A stretch of DNA of 58,311 nt. Origin: Planktothrix tepida PCC 9214 (GTDB taxonomy: Bacteria; Cyanobacteriota; Cyanobacteriia; Cyanobacteriales; Microcoleaceae). Positions 28,202 through 34,228 of the stretch are shown here, piece after piece. A program made the position numbers and the translations under genes. A model generated the notes under the pieces. The model made no database searches. It saw only the letters and a list, made by a program, of their open reading frames with translations, and had not been told where the DNA came from. Within the stretch, counting starts at the first letter, position 1, and each line of letters begins with the position of its first letter. The DNA lies in contig NZ_LN889812.1 in the NCBI RefSeq assembly GCF_900009145.1, positions 310,258-368,568 of the forward strand, written 5' to 3'.

Positions 28202-30115
28202 ATGATTAACTTTAATAATCTTGAACTGGTTGTTAATGAAAAATATTCTTTTGTTGGACTAGAACGGCGTAACTCCCAAATTCGTTTTTGTCTACCGAAA
28301 GGATTTCCTAATAAACCAAAAGAACTTCAAACCTTTGACTTTAATACAAAGCGTGACTTATTTTTTATGCTTTACAAAGTCTTTGACAAATTTAAGAATA
28401 TTTGTATAGAAAAAGGGTATTTAGAAGAAAATAATAAAATGACTACACGTGACCGAGATGGTATGGTAAAAATTCATAAAGGTGCAGATATTACCGAAGA
28501 TGACGAGTTAGATGAAAATATTTTTTATTCTAAACTCGATATGATTAGTGGAATATTGAACGCCCATGATGAACCCAAGATTTTAAGTTTAGTTTATCGA
28601 CTGGGTAGGTCAGACAGTTTTGATCATAGTCAAATTCACAAATTTTTACATCGTGCTGTTTTTTTACGGAATGGTGCTGCTTATATTGACTCGATGGACT
28701 TACCCCGTCAACAGGTTCGCTTTCAGTCAACAGATATTGTGGCGATGTACTGTTATATTTTATGGGAAATCAAACAACAACTTCAGCAGGAAGTTGGCGT
28801 AGAAATTAAAGCTCTAGCAGAACAGTTTAAACAACACTATATCGGTGGAAATTATGGTTTATTTGAAGAAGAATATTATAGCCAAGTGATCGATAGTTTA
28901 AAAGATGCGTTAGAGTTAATTGATCACAATACCCCCTTTAAAGATATTGACTATTGGCAATTTTATGATGCAATAGAGTTATTCCTATATGGAGAACTTC
29001 GTCAAACGGATGAGGGTGAGATCTGGGGAATTAAAAACTTTCATAGTGTTTGGGAGTCGATGTGTTTAACTTATATAGTAAAAGAAAATCTTAATTATCT
29101 GCTGCATTTAGATAGTCATTTTATCTCTAATTATTGGCTTAAATTGTTCAATAGTTATTCAAAAATAGTTCCTTTATCTAATGATTTATTTAAAATCAAT
29201 GGTTTTCCGCTTGTTCCTGATGCAGTAGTTTTTTCATCCATTTTGAATAATATAGAAGAAAGACGCTATGAAATTTATCCAAATCTAGGTTGGAATGATT
29301 ATAATTATTACACCGAATTTATATTAAATCAAGATCAAGTATTGAAAATTGCTCATGCTCACCAGGATATAGACGAACATACATTTGATTTAATGAATAA
29401 TTATGATACAAAATACATGGATAAAAACCATCAAAAATACAACGCCATATCAAAAGAAAAATTAATAATTAATAAACCTTTGCCTATTGAATTTAGCTCA
29501 TTTTGGCTAATTAATCCTCCAAAATTAAATATTGAAGAAGTGTATAAAATGTATTGTTTTAATCATTTGTTTTATATATACCTCAATATTTATATGCTTA
29601 AAAACTTTGATTTATGGGAAACAGTAAACAATCAAAAATTTGAACCTGAGATCCAAAATGAAAAGGAGTTTAAAGATGGATGGTATTTTCGTCTTAAAGA
29701 TATTATTAAAACTTCACTATTAAGGGTAGGAACACAAGAAATGACTGAGCAAGAAGTTAATGAGCAATTAAATCAATTTCTTCAATCTCTTCAAAAAATT
29801 TTCTCTATAAATGATAATTATATTGATATTATTGATATAAAATATTATGAGATTGATTATCTATTAGATTCAAAAAATAATATAGAAGATATAAAAGATA
29901 GAAGTGTTAGAAAGCAGTTTGTTTATGAATATCTGATGCAAAAGAAACTTGAAAAGTTTCCCAAATTAAAAATTCGTAGTAGTTTTTGGCTACCAGGATA
30001 TAATCAAAAATCTATGATTGAGGATGGACAGAAGTTTATGGATGGATATATTCACCTTAAAACCGTTGATTTTGTAAAGTTAGCTGAAAGTTATGTATCT
30101 GATAATTTTGGATAA
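28202..30115 (+). CDS. McrC/LlaJI-like PD-(D/E)XK nuclease subunit
   Basis: A 637-residue protein paired with the McrB-like motor. A candidate PD-(D/E)XK core is VPD (P339-D340) and DIK (D545-I-K547), then RKQFVYEYLMQ near 570-580, matching the Y-Q helix of McrC nucleases. The block IWGIKNFHSVWESMC near 274-288 recalls the LlaJI endonuclease family. About 200 residues separate the two catalytic motifs, longer than usual, and the first 300 residues may bind DNA. Composition is more AT-rich than its surroundings, a sign of transfer. No methyltransferase gene is nearby. Confidence 0.72.
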   Translation: MINFNNLELVVNEKYSFVGLERRNSQIRFCLPKGFPNKPKELQTFDFNTKRDLFFMLYKVFDKFKNICIEKGYLEENNKMTTRDRDGMVKIHKGADITEDDELDENIFYSKLDMISGILNAHDEPKILSLVYRLGRSDSFDHSQIHKFLHRAVFLRNGAAYIDSMDLPRQQVRFQSTDIVAMYCYILWEIKQQLQQEVGVEIKALAEQFKQHYIGGNYGLFEEEYYSQVIDSLKDALELIDHNTPFKDIDYWQFYDAIELFLYGELRQTDEGEIWGIKNFHSVWESMCLTYIVKENLNYLLHLDSHFISNYWLKLFNSYSKIVPLSNDLFKINGFPLVPDAVVFSSILNNIEERRYEIYPNLGWNDYNYYTEFILNQDQVLKIAHAHQDIDEHTFDLMNNYDTKYMDKNHQKYNAISKEKLIINKPLPIEFSSFWLINPPKLNIEEVYKMYCFNHLFYIYLNIYMLKNFDLWETVNNQKFEPEIQNEKEFKDGWYFRLKDIIKTSLLRVGTQEMTEQEVNEQLNQFLQSLQKIFSINDNYIDIIDIKYYEIDYLLDSKNNIEDIKDRSVRKQFVYEYLMQKKLEKFPKLKIRSSFWLPGYNQKSMIEDGQKFMDGYIHLKTVDFVKLAESYVSDNFG

Positions 30116-30136
30116 AAGGCTTTTAACACTCCTAAA

Positions 30137-30291
30137 AGTAGTAAGCCCTTCAGGGCTTTCTTCCCTAGACTTAGCAGCAAAACCTAACACCAATAACAAT
30201 AAATTTAATTTATTAGTGTTAGGTTTAGGGGATTAAGCCCTGAAGGGCTTACTACGAAGTCGGGGAATTAAGCCCTTCAGGGCTTACTACG
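30137..30291. repeat. Palindromic MITE-like element after the restriction module
   Basis: Three copies of a 22-bp unit with core AAGCCCTTCAGGGCTT and end motif CGTAGTA/TACTACG lie at 30137-30158, 30235-30256 and 30270-30291. The first two are inverted relative to each other and enclose a 45-nt hairpin with arms at 30181-30195 and 30211-30225. The whole could form a cruciform or long stem. It follows the nuclease stop by 22 bp and may also end its transcript. Confidence 0.65.
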
Positions 30292-30294
30292 AGG

Positions 30295-30498
30295 TTATTC
30301 TTGATTCATTTGAGCATCTTTGACGGCGGCAAAAAATAGAAACACACCTAATGGAATACTCAAGGCTAAAATAACACTGGTGGTTAAACTTCCCAGTTGG
30401 GGAACTCCCGAAGAAAGTTCAAAAACTGAACCCACAGCCGCGATCGCAGCGACACAAGACCCTAATAACAAAACCATGCTTTTTGGAGTGCCAACCAT
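30295..30498 (-). CDS. Small two-helix membrane protein
   Basis: A 67-residue protein with two hydrophobic segments, about 8-27 and 39-59 (SVILALSIPLGVFLFFAAV), and a short charged tail. I do not recognise the family. It starts 16 bp after the def stop on the same strand, so it is probably co-transcribed with def. A chance ORF is unlikely given the clear membrane pattern and tight spacing. Confidence 0.6.
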   Translation of the reverse strand: MVGTPKSMVLLLGSCVAAIAAVGSVFELSSGVPQLGSLTTSVILALSIPLGVFLFFAAVKDAQMNQE

Positions 30499-30514
30499 GT
30501 CGAATTATCCTATA

Positions 30515-31078
30515 TTATTTAACGGGTTTAACAGCTTTGGGTGAGAATTTATGTTTGGCTAACTCTTCATTTAATGCCAATTGATTCTCAACTCGATCAA
30601 CAAATAAAACCCCATTCAAATGATCCATTTCATGTTGAATAGCACGACATAATAATTCCGTCGCCCGCAGGGTTCGAGGTCTGCCATTTTCATCTTTAAA
30701 TGATACTTCCACCACGTCCGGGCGAGTCACATCCATATACACCCCCGGAATACTTAAACATCCTTCTTGAAAGGGTGAAATCTCTGTACTGCTTTTAATA
30801 ATTGTGGGATTAATTAACACTAAAGGCGGGTTAGCAGCATTATCCGGTTCGCAGTCAATCACAATCACCTGTTTATTAACGGCGACTTGAGGGGCGGCTA
30901 AACCAATACCATCCGCACTATACATGGTTTGTAACATTTCCCGCACGAGTTTGCGAATCTCATCATCAACGCGGGACACTCGTTTTGCAGGCGTTCTCAA
31001 GGCGCGATCGCCTAAATAATGGATTTCAAAGGGCGGTTTTTCTAATTTTTTCTTTTCAACTAAAACTTGTGATGTCAT
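30515..31078 (-). CDS. def: Peptide deformylase
   Basis: A 187-residue metalloenzyme that removes the formyl group from nascent proteins. All three family motifs are present: GIGLAAPQ, EGCLSIPG and QHEMDHLNG, with the metal-binding Cys and two His. Length is usual. A small membrane protein gene follows closely. The upstream region is shared with the divergent aroF leader, where the GGTGCGT hairpin copy (31156-31180) and the aroF promoter lie. Confidence 0.96.
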   Translation of the reverse strand: MTSQVLVEKKKLEKPPFEIHYLGDRALRTPAKRVSRVDDEIRKLVREMLQTMYSADGIGLAAPQVAVNKQVIVIDCEPDNAANPPLVLINPTIIKSSTEISPFQEGCLSIPGVYMDVTRPDVVEVSFKDENGRPRTLRATELLCRAIQHEMDHLNGVLFVDRVENQLALNEELAKHKFSPKAVKPVK

Positions 31079-31155
31079 GGAAGGGTTACTCTTAGCTTTT
31101 GAAACAATATGGTTCTTCTTTTATCTTAATGGATTTTAACAATTAAAAGGGGGTT

Positions 31156-31180
31156 GGTGCGTGCGCTGCGCTTACACACC
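31156..31180. repeat. Dispersed GGTGCGT hairpin, third copy
   Basis: A degenerate copy (right arm ACACACC) of the GGTGCGT/ACGCACC inverted repeat found at 10239 and 13482. It lies between def and the aroF promoter. Confidence 0.55.
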
Positions 31181-31193
31181 CTACAGCGATCGC

Positions 31194-31222
31194 TTGACAT
31201 TGAGCGATCACTGTGCTAGGGT
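31194..31222 (+). promoter_or_regulatory. Strong sigma-70-type promoter of the aroF leader
   Basis: TTGACA at 31194-31199 and TAGGGT at 31217-31222 are spaced by exactly 17 bp. TG precedes the -10 by one base (TGC-TAGGGT), giving an extended -10. Transcription should begin near 31229, about 30 nt before the first leader ATG and 350 nt before aroF. I see no comparable promoter between the leaders and aroF. Confidence 0.75.
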
Positions 31223-31258
31223 CGTAGAAACGAACATATAAGTTTGATCAAAACACCC

Positions 31259-31318
31259 ATGCCAATTCGGAATTGCTATTACTTTTATTTTTGGTGTAGC
31301 ACGGTTCACAGAGAGTGA
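31259..31318 (+). CDS. Leader peptide 1 of aroF (aromatic attenuator)
   Basis: A 19-codon ORF encodes MPIRNCYYFYFWCSTVHRE. Residues 7-12 are six aromatic amino acids in a row (two Phe, three Tyr, one Trp). It starts 30 nt after the predicted transcription start, and its last codons (ACG GTT CAC) form one strand of the antiterminator described next. No strong ribosome binding site is seen, as is common in cyanobacteria. The product is presumably non-functional as a protein; ribosome stalling on the codons when charged aromatic tRNAs are scarce is the expected role. Confidence 0.8.
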   Translation: MPIRNCYYFYFWCSTVHRE

Positions 31319-31376
31319 ATCCATTGGTGTATGGAAACTCCCTAGTGAACCGCAGAAACAAAGGCTGCGGTTTTTT
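31302..31376 (+). promoter_or_regulatory. Attenuator 1: competing antiterminator and terminator
   Basis: CGGTTCAC (31302-31309), inside the last codons of leader 1, pairs perfectly with GTGAACCG (31345-31352). This encloses further stems GAGT/ACTC and TCCAT/ATGGA, about 19 bp in all. The fold uses up the first five bases of the terminator arm AACCGCAG (31348-31355). A ribosome at the TGA (31316-31318) would cover the first strand and let the terminator form. Stalling upstream on the aromatic codons would leave it free and allow read-through. Confidence 0.75.
31348..31376 (+). terminator. Intrinsic terminator of attenuator 1
   Basis: An 8-bp stem AACCGCAG/CTGCGGTT with a 9-nt loop, followed by a run of six T ending at 31376. 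It would release an RNA of about 150 nt. It lies between leader peptide 1 and leader peptide 2. Confidence 0.75.
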
Positions 31377-31412
31377 AATGGTCAACCTTCTCGGCTTTAC
31401 AGCAAAACAGCA

Positions 31413-31478
31413 ATGACAAACTTTATCCAATCTTGGTTTTATAGCTTTTATTTTTGGCCCCGAACAGGTTCTGGGTAA
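31413..31478 (+). CDS. Leader peptide 2 of aroF (aromatic attenuator)
   Basis: A 21-codon ORF begins MTNFIQS, continues WFYSFYFW (residues 8-15) and ends PRTGSG. Eight of its 21 residues are aromatic: four Phe, two Tyr, two Trp. It lies 36 nt after terminator 1. The codon run for FYFW (TTTTATTTTTGG) is identical in both leaders, pointing to duplication. Its last three codons before TAA (31476-31478) coincide with the antiterminator strand 31466-31475. The design repeats that of leader 1 in every element. Confidence 0.82.
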   Translation: MTNFIQSWFYSFYFWPRTGSG

Positions 31479-31538
31479 AGTTTGCTGCTGTTTTCACAAA
31501 CGCCAAGCCCGGAACCTCAAACAGGTTTCGGGCTTTTT
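31466..31538 (+). promoter_or_regulatory. Attenuator 2: competing antiterminator and terminator
   Basis: AGGTTCTGGG (31466-31475) can pair over all 10 bases (one G-U) with CCCGGAACCT (31508-31517). That second segment is also the 5' arm of the terminator that pairs with AGGTTTCGGG (31523-31532). The two hairpins exclude each other. A small GTTTG/CAAAC stem (31480-31501) sits in the antiterminator loop. The leader 2 stop codon directly adjoins the first strand, so a ribosome finishing the leader would block the antiterminator. Confidence 0.8.
31505..31538 (+). terminator. Intrinsic terminator of attenuator 2
   Basis: A 13-bp stem, AAGCCCGGAACCT/AGGTTTCGGGCTT with one G-U pair, has a CAAAC loop and a T-run at 31534-31538. 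It lies 41 bp before the aroF start and would stop transcription ahead of the gene. Confidence 0.88.
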
Positions 31539-31578
31539 AAATGCTTACCGTTTCTATGAACACAAAAGGAGAATTCCC

Positions 31579-32433
31579 ATGTTAGACGCTAAACTCGTTT
31601 CTAAAACCCATCCTGAACATCAAACCGTTATTAATATTTCCGATACCGTGACTGTCGGAGGTCAAGACTTATTAATTATTGGTGGCCCCTGTGCGGTGGA
31701 AAGTTTAGAACAAATGGAACAAGTCGCCCGCCATCTCGCCCATACTTCAGTACAAATGTTGCGAGGCGGGGTCTTCAAACCGAGAACCTCTCCCTACTCC
31801 TTCCAAGGTCTAGCTTTGGAAGGACTTCATATTTTAAAGGGTATTAGTCAACGCCATCATATTCCTGTTGTGACCGAGGTAATGTCTATTGAACAAATTG
31901 AATCTGTTGTAACTTATGCAGATATGCTGCAAATTGGAAGCCGCAATATGCAGAATTTTGAATTATTAAAAGCTTTGGGAAAAGCGGGTAAACCTGTTCT
32001 ATTAAAACGAGGTTTAGCAGCAACTATAGAAGAATTTGTGATGGCGGCTGAATATATTTTAAGTCATGGCAACCCTAACGTTATTTTATGTGAACGGGGT
32101 ATTCGCAGTTTCGATAATTTCACCCGCAATGTGTTAGATTTAGGGGCTGTTGTTGGTTTAAAACAGTTAACCCATTTACCTGTTATTGTTGATCCATCCC
32201 ATGCGGTCGGAAAACGAGAATTAGTTGAACCTTTAGCAAAAGCCGCTATTGCTTGTGGGGCGGATGGACTGATTATTGAATGTCATCCTGAACCGGAAAA
32301 ATCCGTTTCTGATGCTAGACAAGCCTTATCTTTAGAAGATATGGCGGAGTTGGTTAATCATTTACGTCCCGTTGCGGTAGCTGTCGGACGAGAGATTCTT
32401 CAGGTTGAATCTCCAGCACTGGCATTCGTTTAA
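31579..32433 (+). CDS. aroF: 3-deoxy-7-phosphoheptulonate (DAHP) synthase, type I-beta
   Basis: This 284-residue enzyme condenses phosphoenolpyruvate and erythrose 4-phosphate, the entry step of the shikimate pathway to Phe, Tyr and Trp. Motifs are IGGPCAVES (metal ligand C38), RGGVFKPRTSPYSFQG (62-77), LLKRG, VDPSHAVGKRE and IIECHPEPEKSVSD. The length is that of a bare I-beta catalytic barrel: no N-terminal ACT/ferredoxin-like or chorismate-mutase domain is present, so the usual allosteric module is lacking. AAGGAG lies 7 bases before the ATG. The two attenuators upstream offer transcriptional control instead. Confidence 0.95.
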   Translation: MLDAKLVSKTHPEHQTVINISDTVTVGGQDLLIIGGPCAVESLEQMEQVARHLAHTSVQMLRGGVFKPRTSPYSFQGLALEGLHILKGISQRHHIPVVTEVMSIEQIESVVTYADMLQIGSRNMQNFELLKALGKAGKPVLLKRGLAATIEEFVMAAEYILSHGNPNVILCERGIRSFDNFTRNVLDLGAVVGLKQLTHLPVIVDPSHAVGKRELVEPLAKAAIACGADGLIIECHPEPEKSVSDARQALSLEDMAELVNHLRPVAVAVGREILQVESPALAFV

Positions 32434-32438
32434 TTGCT

Positions 32439-32466
32439 GTAGAGATGTGCCATGGCGCGTCTCTAG
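32439..32466. repeat. Dispersed GTAGAGACG/CGTCTCTAC palindrome (variant)
   Basis: A variant copy of a 28-30 nt palindrome centred on GCCATGGC, just after the aroF stop. Better copies lie at 33163-33192 and 52730-52757. It could form a stable stem at the end of the aroF mRNA. Confidence 0.65.
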
Positions 32467-32508
32467 CAGTAATAATAAATAGCAGAATTGTATATAAATA
32501 CCTGAACC

Positions 32509-32706
32509 ATGACTATTGAAATCAAAGTTCCTTCGATGGTGTGTCAAGCCTGCGCCAATACTATTACCAAAGCCATTAAATCTTTGGATGCTGAGGCTGA
32601 TGTGCAAATTAATTTAGACACGAAAACGGTCAATATTAAGGGTAAACCTTCGGAAACCGCCGTTAAAGAAGCGGTCGTATCCGTTGGTCATACCGTAGAG
32701 TCTTAA
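32509..32706 (+). CDS. Heavy-metal-associated (HMA) domain protein, CopZ/Atx1-like
   Basis: A 65-residue ferredoxin-like-fold metallochaperone. The metal site is MVCQAC (C12 and C15), here with Q-A between the cysteines. The rest follows the HMA pattern: VQINLDTKTVNIKG, then a second helix AVKEAVVSVGHTVES. It probably delivers Cu(I) to a P-type ATPase for plastocyanin and cytochrome oxidase. It lies 75 bp after aroF but is probably independent because a palindrome separates them. Confidence 0.85.
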   Translation: MTIEIKVPSMVCQACANTITKAIKSLDAEADVQINLDTKTVNIKGKPSETAVKEAVVSVGHTVES

Positions 32707-32810
32707 CCGTTGACAGTTGACTGGAAACGGGCGAGGGTAAAGGTCAGGTGCGATTATGATAGTACCCACGAAAAATTAACAGTCATCAGTCATCAGTCAA
32801 CCGTTAATAG

Positions 32811-32999
32811 TCAACTGTCAATTGTTTTCTGAACCGTGACAACAGCTTCAACTTTAGCTTTTTGTTGTTCAGAATCAATACTGGTAATTGCCCATCGTAT
32901 GGGTTCACCGCGTTTTTGTAATTCTGCTTCAATAGCTTGATTTAACTCGACTGGAGATTCCTGTAAATCAATTTCAGCTGTAATAAAATGAGTTGTCAT
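32811..32999 (-). CDS. Small conserved hypothetical protein
   Basis: A 62-residue acidic protein (MTTHFITAEIDLQESPVELNQ...) with an alternating strand-helix-strand pattern, ending VEAVVTVQKTIDS. I do not recognise the family beyond an impression that short cyanobacterial homologues exist. Its 3' end lies within a TCAACTGTCAATTG low-complexity repeat. The gene is convergent with the HMA gene. Confidence 0.55.
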   Translation of the reverse strand: MTTHFITAEIDLQESPVELNQAIEAELQKRGEPIRWAITSIDSEQQKAKVEAVVTVQKTIDS

Positions 33000-33162
33000 G
33001 GTTTTGTTTAATCCTCAATATTGTCTCTTCAAAAACTCAACAAATCAGAGGCAGTAGACGGTCAACTGATGAGTGATAACGGGTACAGCAACACCTGAAC
33101 ACCGCAATATCCTCGCTACAGCTAATATGAAATCTTGAAATATTTGCTACGCATCCGTATCG

Positions 33163-33192
33163 TGTAGAGACGTGCCATGGCGCGTCTCTACA
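33163..33192. repeat. Dispersed GTAGAGACG/CGTCTCTAC palindrome
   Basis: A 30-nt palindrome, self-complementary over its whole length except for one T-G pair, centred on GCCATGGC. It lies between the small hypothetical gene and the ferredoxin gene. The copy after typA at 52730 is nearly identical. Confidence 0.75.
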
Positions 33193-33272
33193 GGGAATTT
33201 AGGGATCATCTGTAGTATAAATTTGAGGATTTCATATAACAAGCAACAGTTAACCATCCACCGTCATTTTAA

Positions 33273-33593
33273 TTAAGAACCTTGACCAAATTGGCGATCA
33301 TAGACTTCTTCTTCTTTTCCAGGAACCAGTTTTAGATTAGAACGGGGATAGGCGATACAAAGCAGGACATAACCTTCTGCTTGTAGGTCAGGACTTAATC
33401 CCATACCCTGACTTTGCTCGACTTCACCTTCGATAATTTGGGCAGCACAGGTAGTACAAACTCCTGCATTGCAAGAATTGGGTAATGTGATCCCGGCATC
33501 CAATGCGACTTTGAGGATTTGTTTATCCTCTGGAACTTCGACGGTTTGGACGTTCCCTTGGTAATGAAATTCAACTGTATAGGTTTTAGACAT
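33273..33593 (-). CDS. Plant-type [2Fe-2S] ferredoxin
   Basis: A 106-residue soluble ferredoxin that carries electrons from photosystem I or NADPH to acceptor enzymes. The cluster ligands C41, C46, C49 (SCNAGVCTTC) and C79 (LLCIAYP) are all present. It differs from the main PetF in its Ala-Gly-Val-Cys-Thr-Thr loop and an extended C-terminus (KEEEVYDRQFGQGS), which suggests one of the minor ferredoxins. It is monocistronic, with 600 bp of spacer upstream. Confidence 0.92.
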   Translation of the reverse strand: MSKTYTVEFHYQGNVQTVEVPEDKQILKVALDAGITLPNSCNAGVCTTCAAQIIEGEVEQSQGMGLSPDLQAEGYVLLCIAYPRSNLKLVPGKEEEVYDRQFGQGS

Positions 33594-34228
33594 CGTGTTC
33601 TTTTTAAACCCTGAACCATTGTATCGCTGAGTGCCACCGATTCCAGTAATGACCTTCCCTGAAAGTTGAGGGTTACGTCAAGTTACTGAGACAGTTTGCA
33701 TAAACTCTTGTCATCTATCTTAAGATGAATATTTGGCAAAATGATGAACGCAGTTGGAGGAGATTCAAGTTTACAGTTGAGTTTTTTAATCGGGTGTCTA
33801 AGAGTTGAAAGCATTGTGCTATTGTTAATTCACTCCGATCAAGAGTAAAAAGAGAACCCTTGAGCAAAAAGCGAATTTGATCAAAAGAGTGCATTCTACA
33901 GGGTCTTTGTGTTATTGCTATAACTAGAGATCAACTTTCACAATACAGTTATGGGGATTTGCTTCATTTTCCGCGCGTCTCGTAAATTGCCTGATCGAGT
34001 ATTTTGTAGTCTTATTGGCGGATTTTGTAGTGATTTTAGCCTTTCTGATCATCGGATGTGGATAGATTATGGGGAAATGTTAGAGTTAAGATGGTTTATC
34101 GCCTCACCCTCTTGTGCCAATTTTTGTAACTAATTAATCAAAAATCTAGCCGATTTCACACGCTAAGTTTGTAGAAACTAGCAGGGAATACGGAACTTTG
34201 ATAGGATAGGACGTCTGTGTTCAAAACA
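33594..34228. other. Divergent intergenic region, about 630 bp
   Basis: The spacer between the ferredoxin and the ABC exporter contains only short ORFs without coding character. I see no RNA gene, clear promoter pair or repeat. It is long enough to contain an unannotated small RNA. Confidence 0.4.

Noticed and set aside
31248-31430. Minus-strand 60-codon frame with CHCC and CEPC, like a zinc ribbon
   Set aside because: It is the antisense of the two aroF leader peptides and the first terminator. Its Cys pattern comes from the complement of aromatic codons and hairpins, and no ribosome site precedes it.
33951-34133. Plus-strand 60-codon frame between ferredoxin and ABC exporter
   Set aside because: Cys/Phe-rich composition with no pattern, no ribosome site and no conservation that I can recall.
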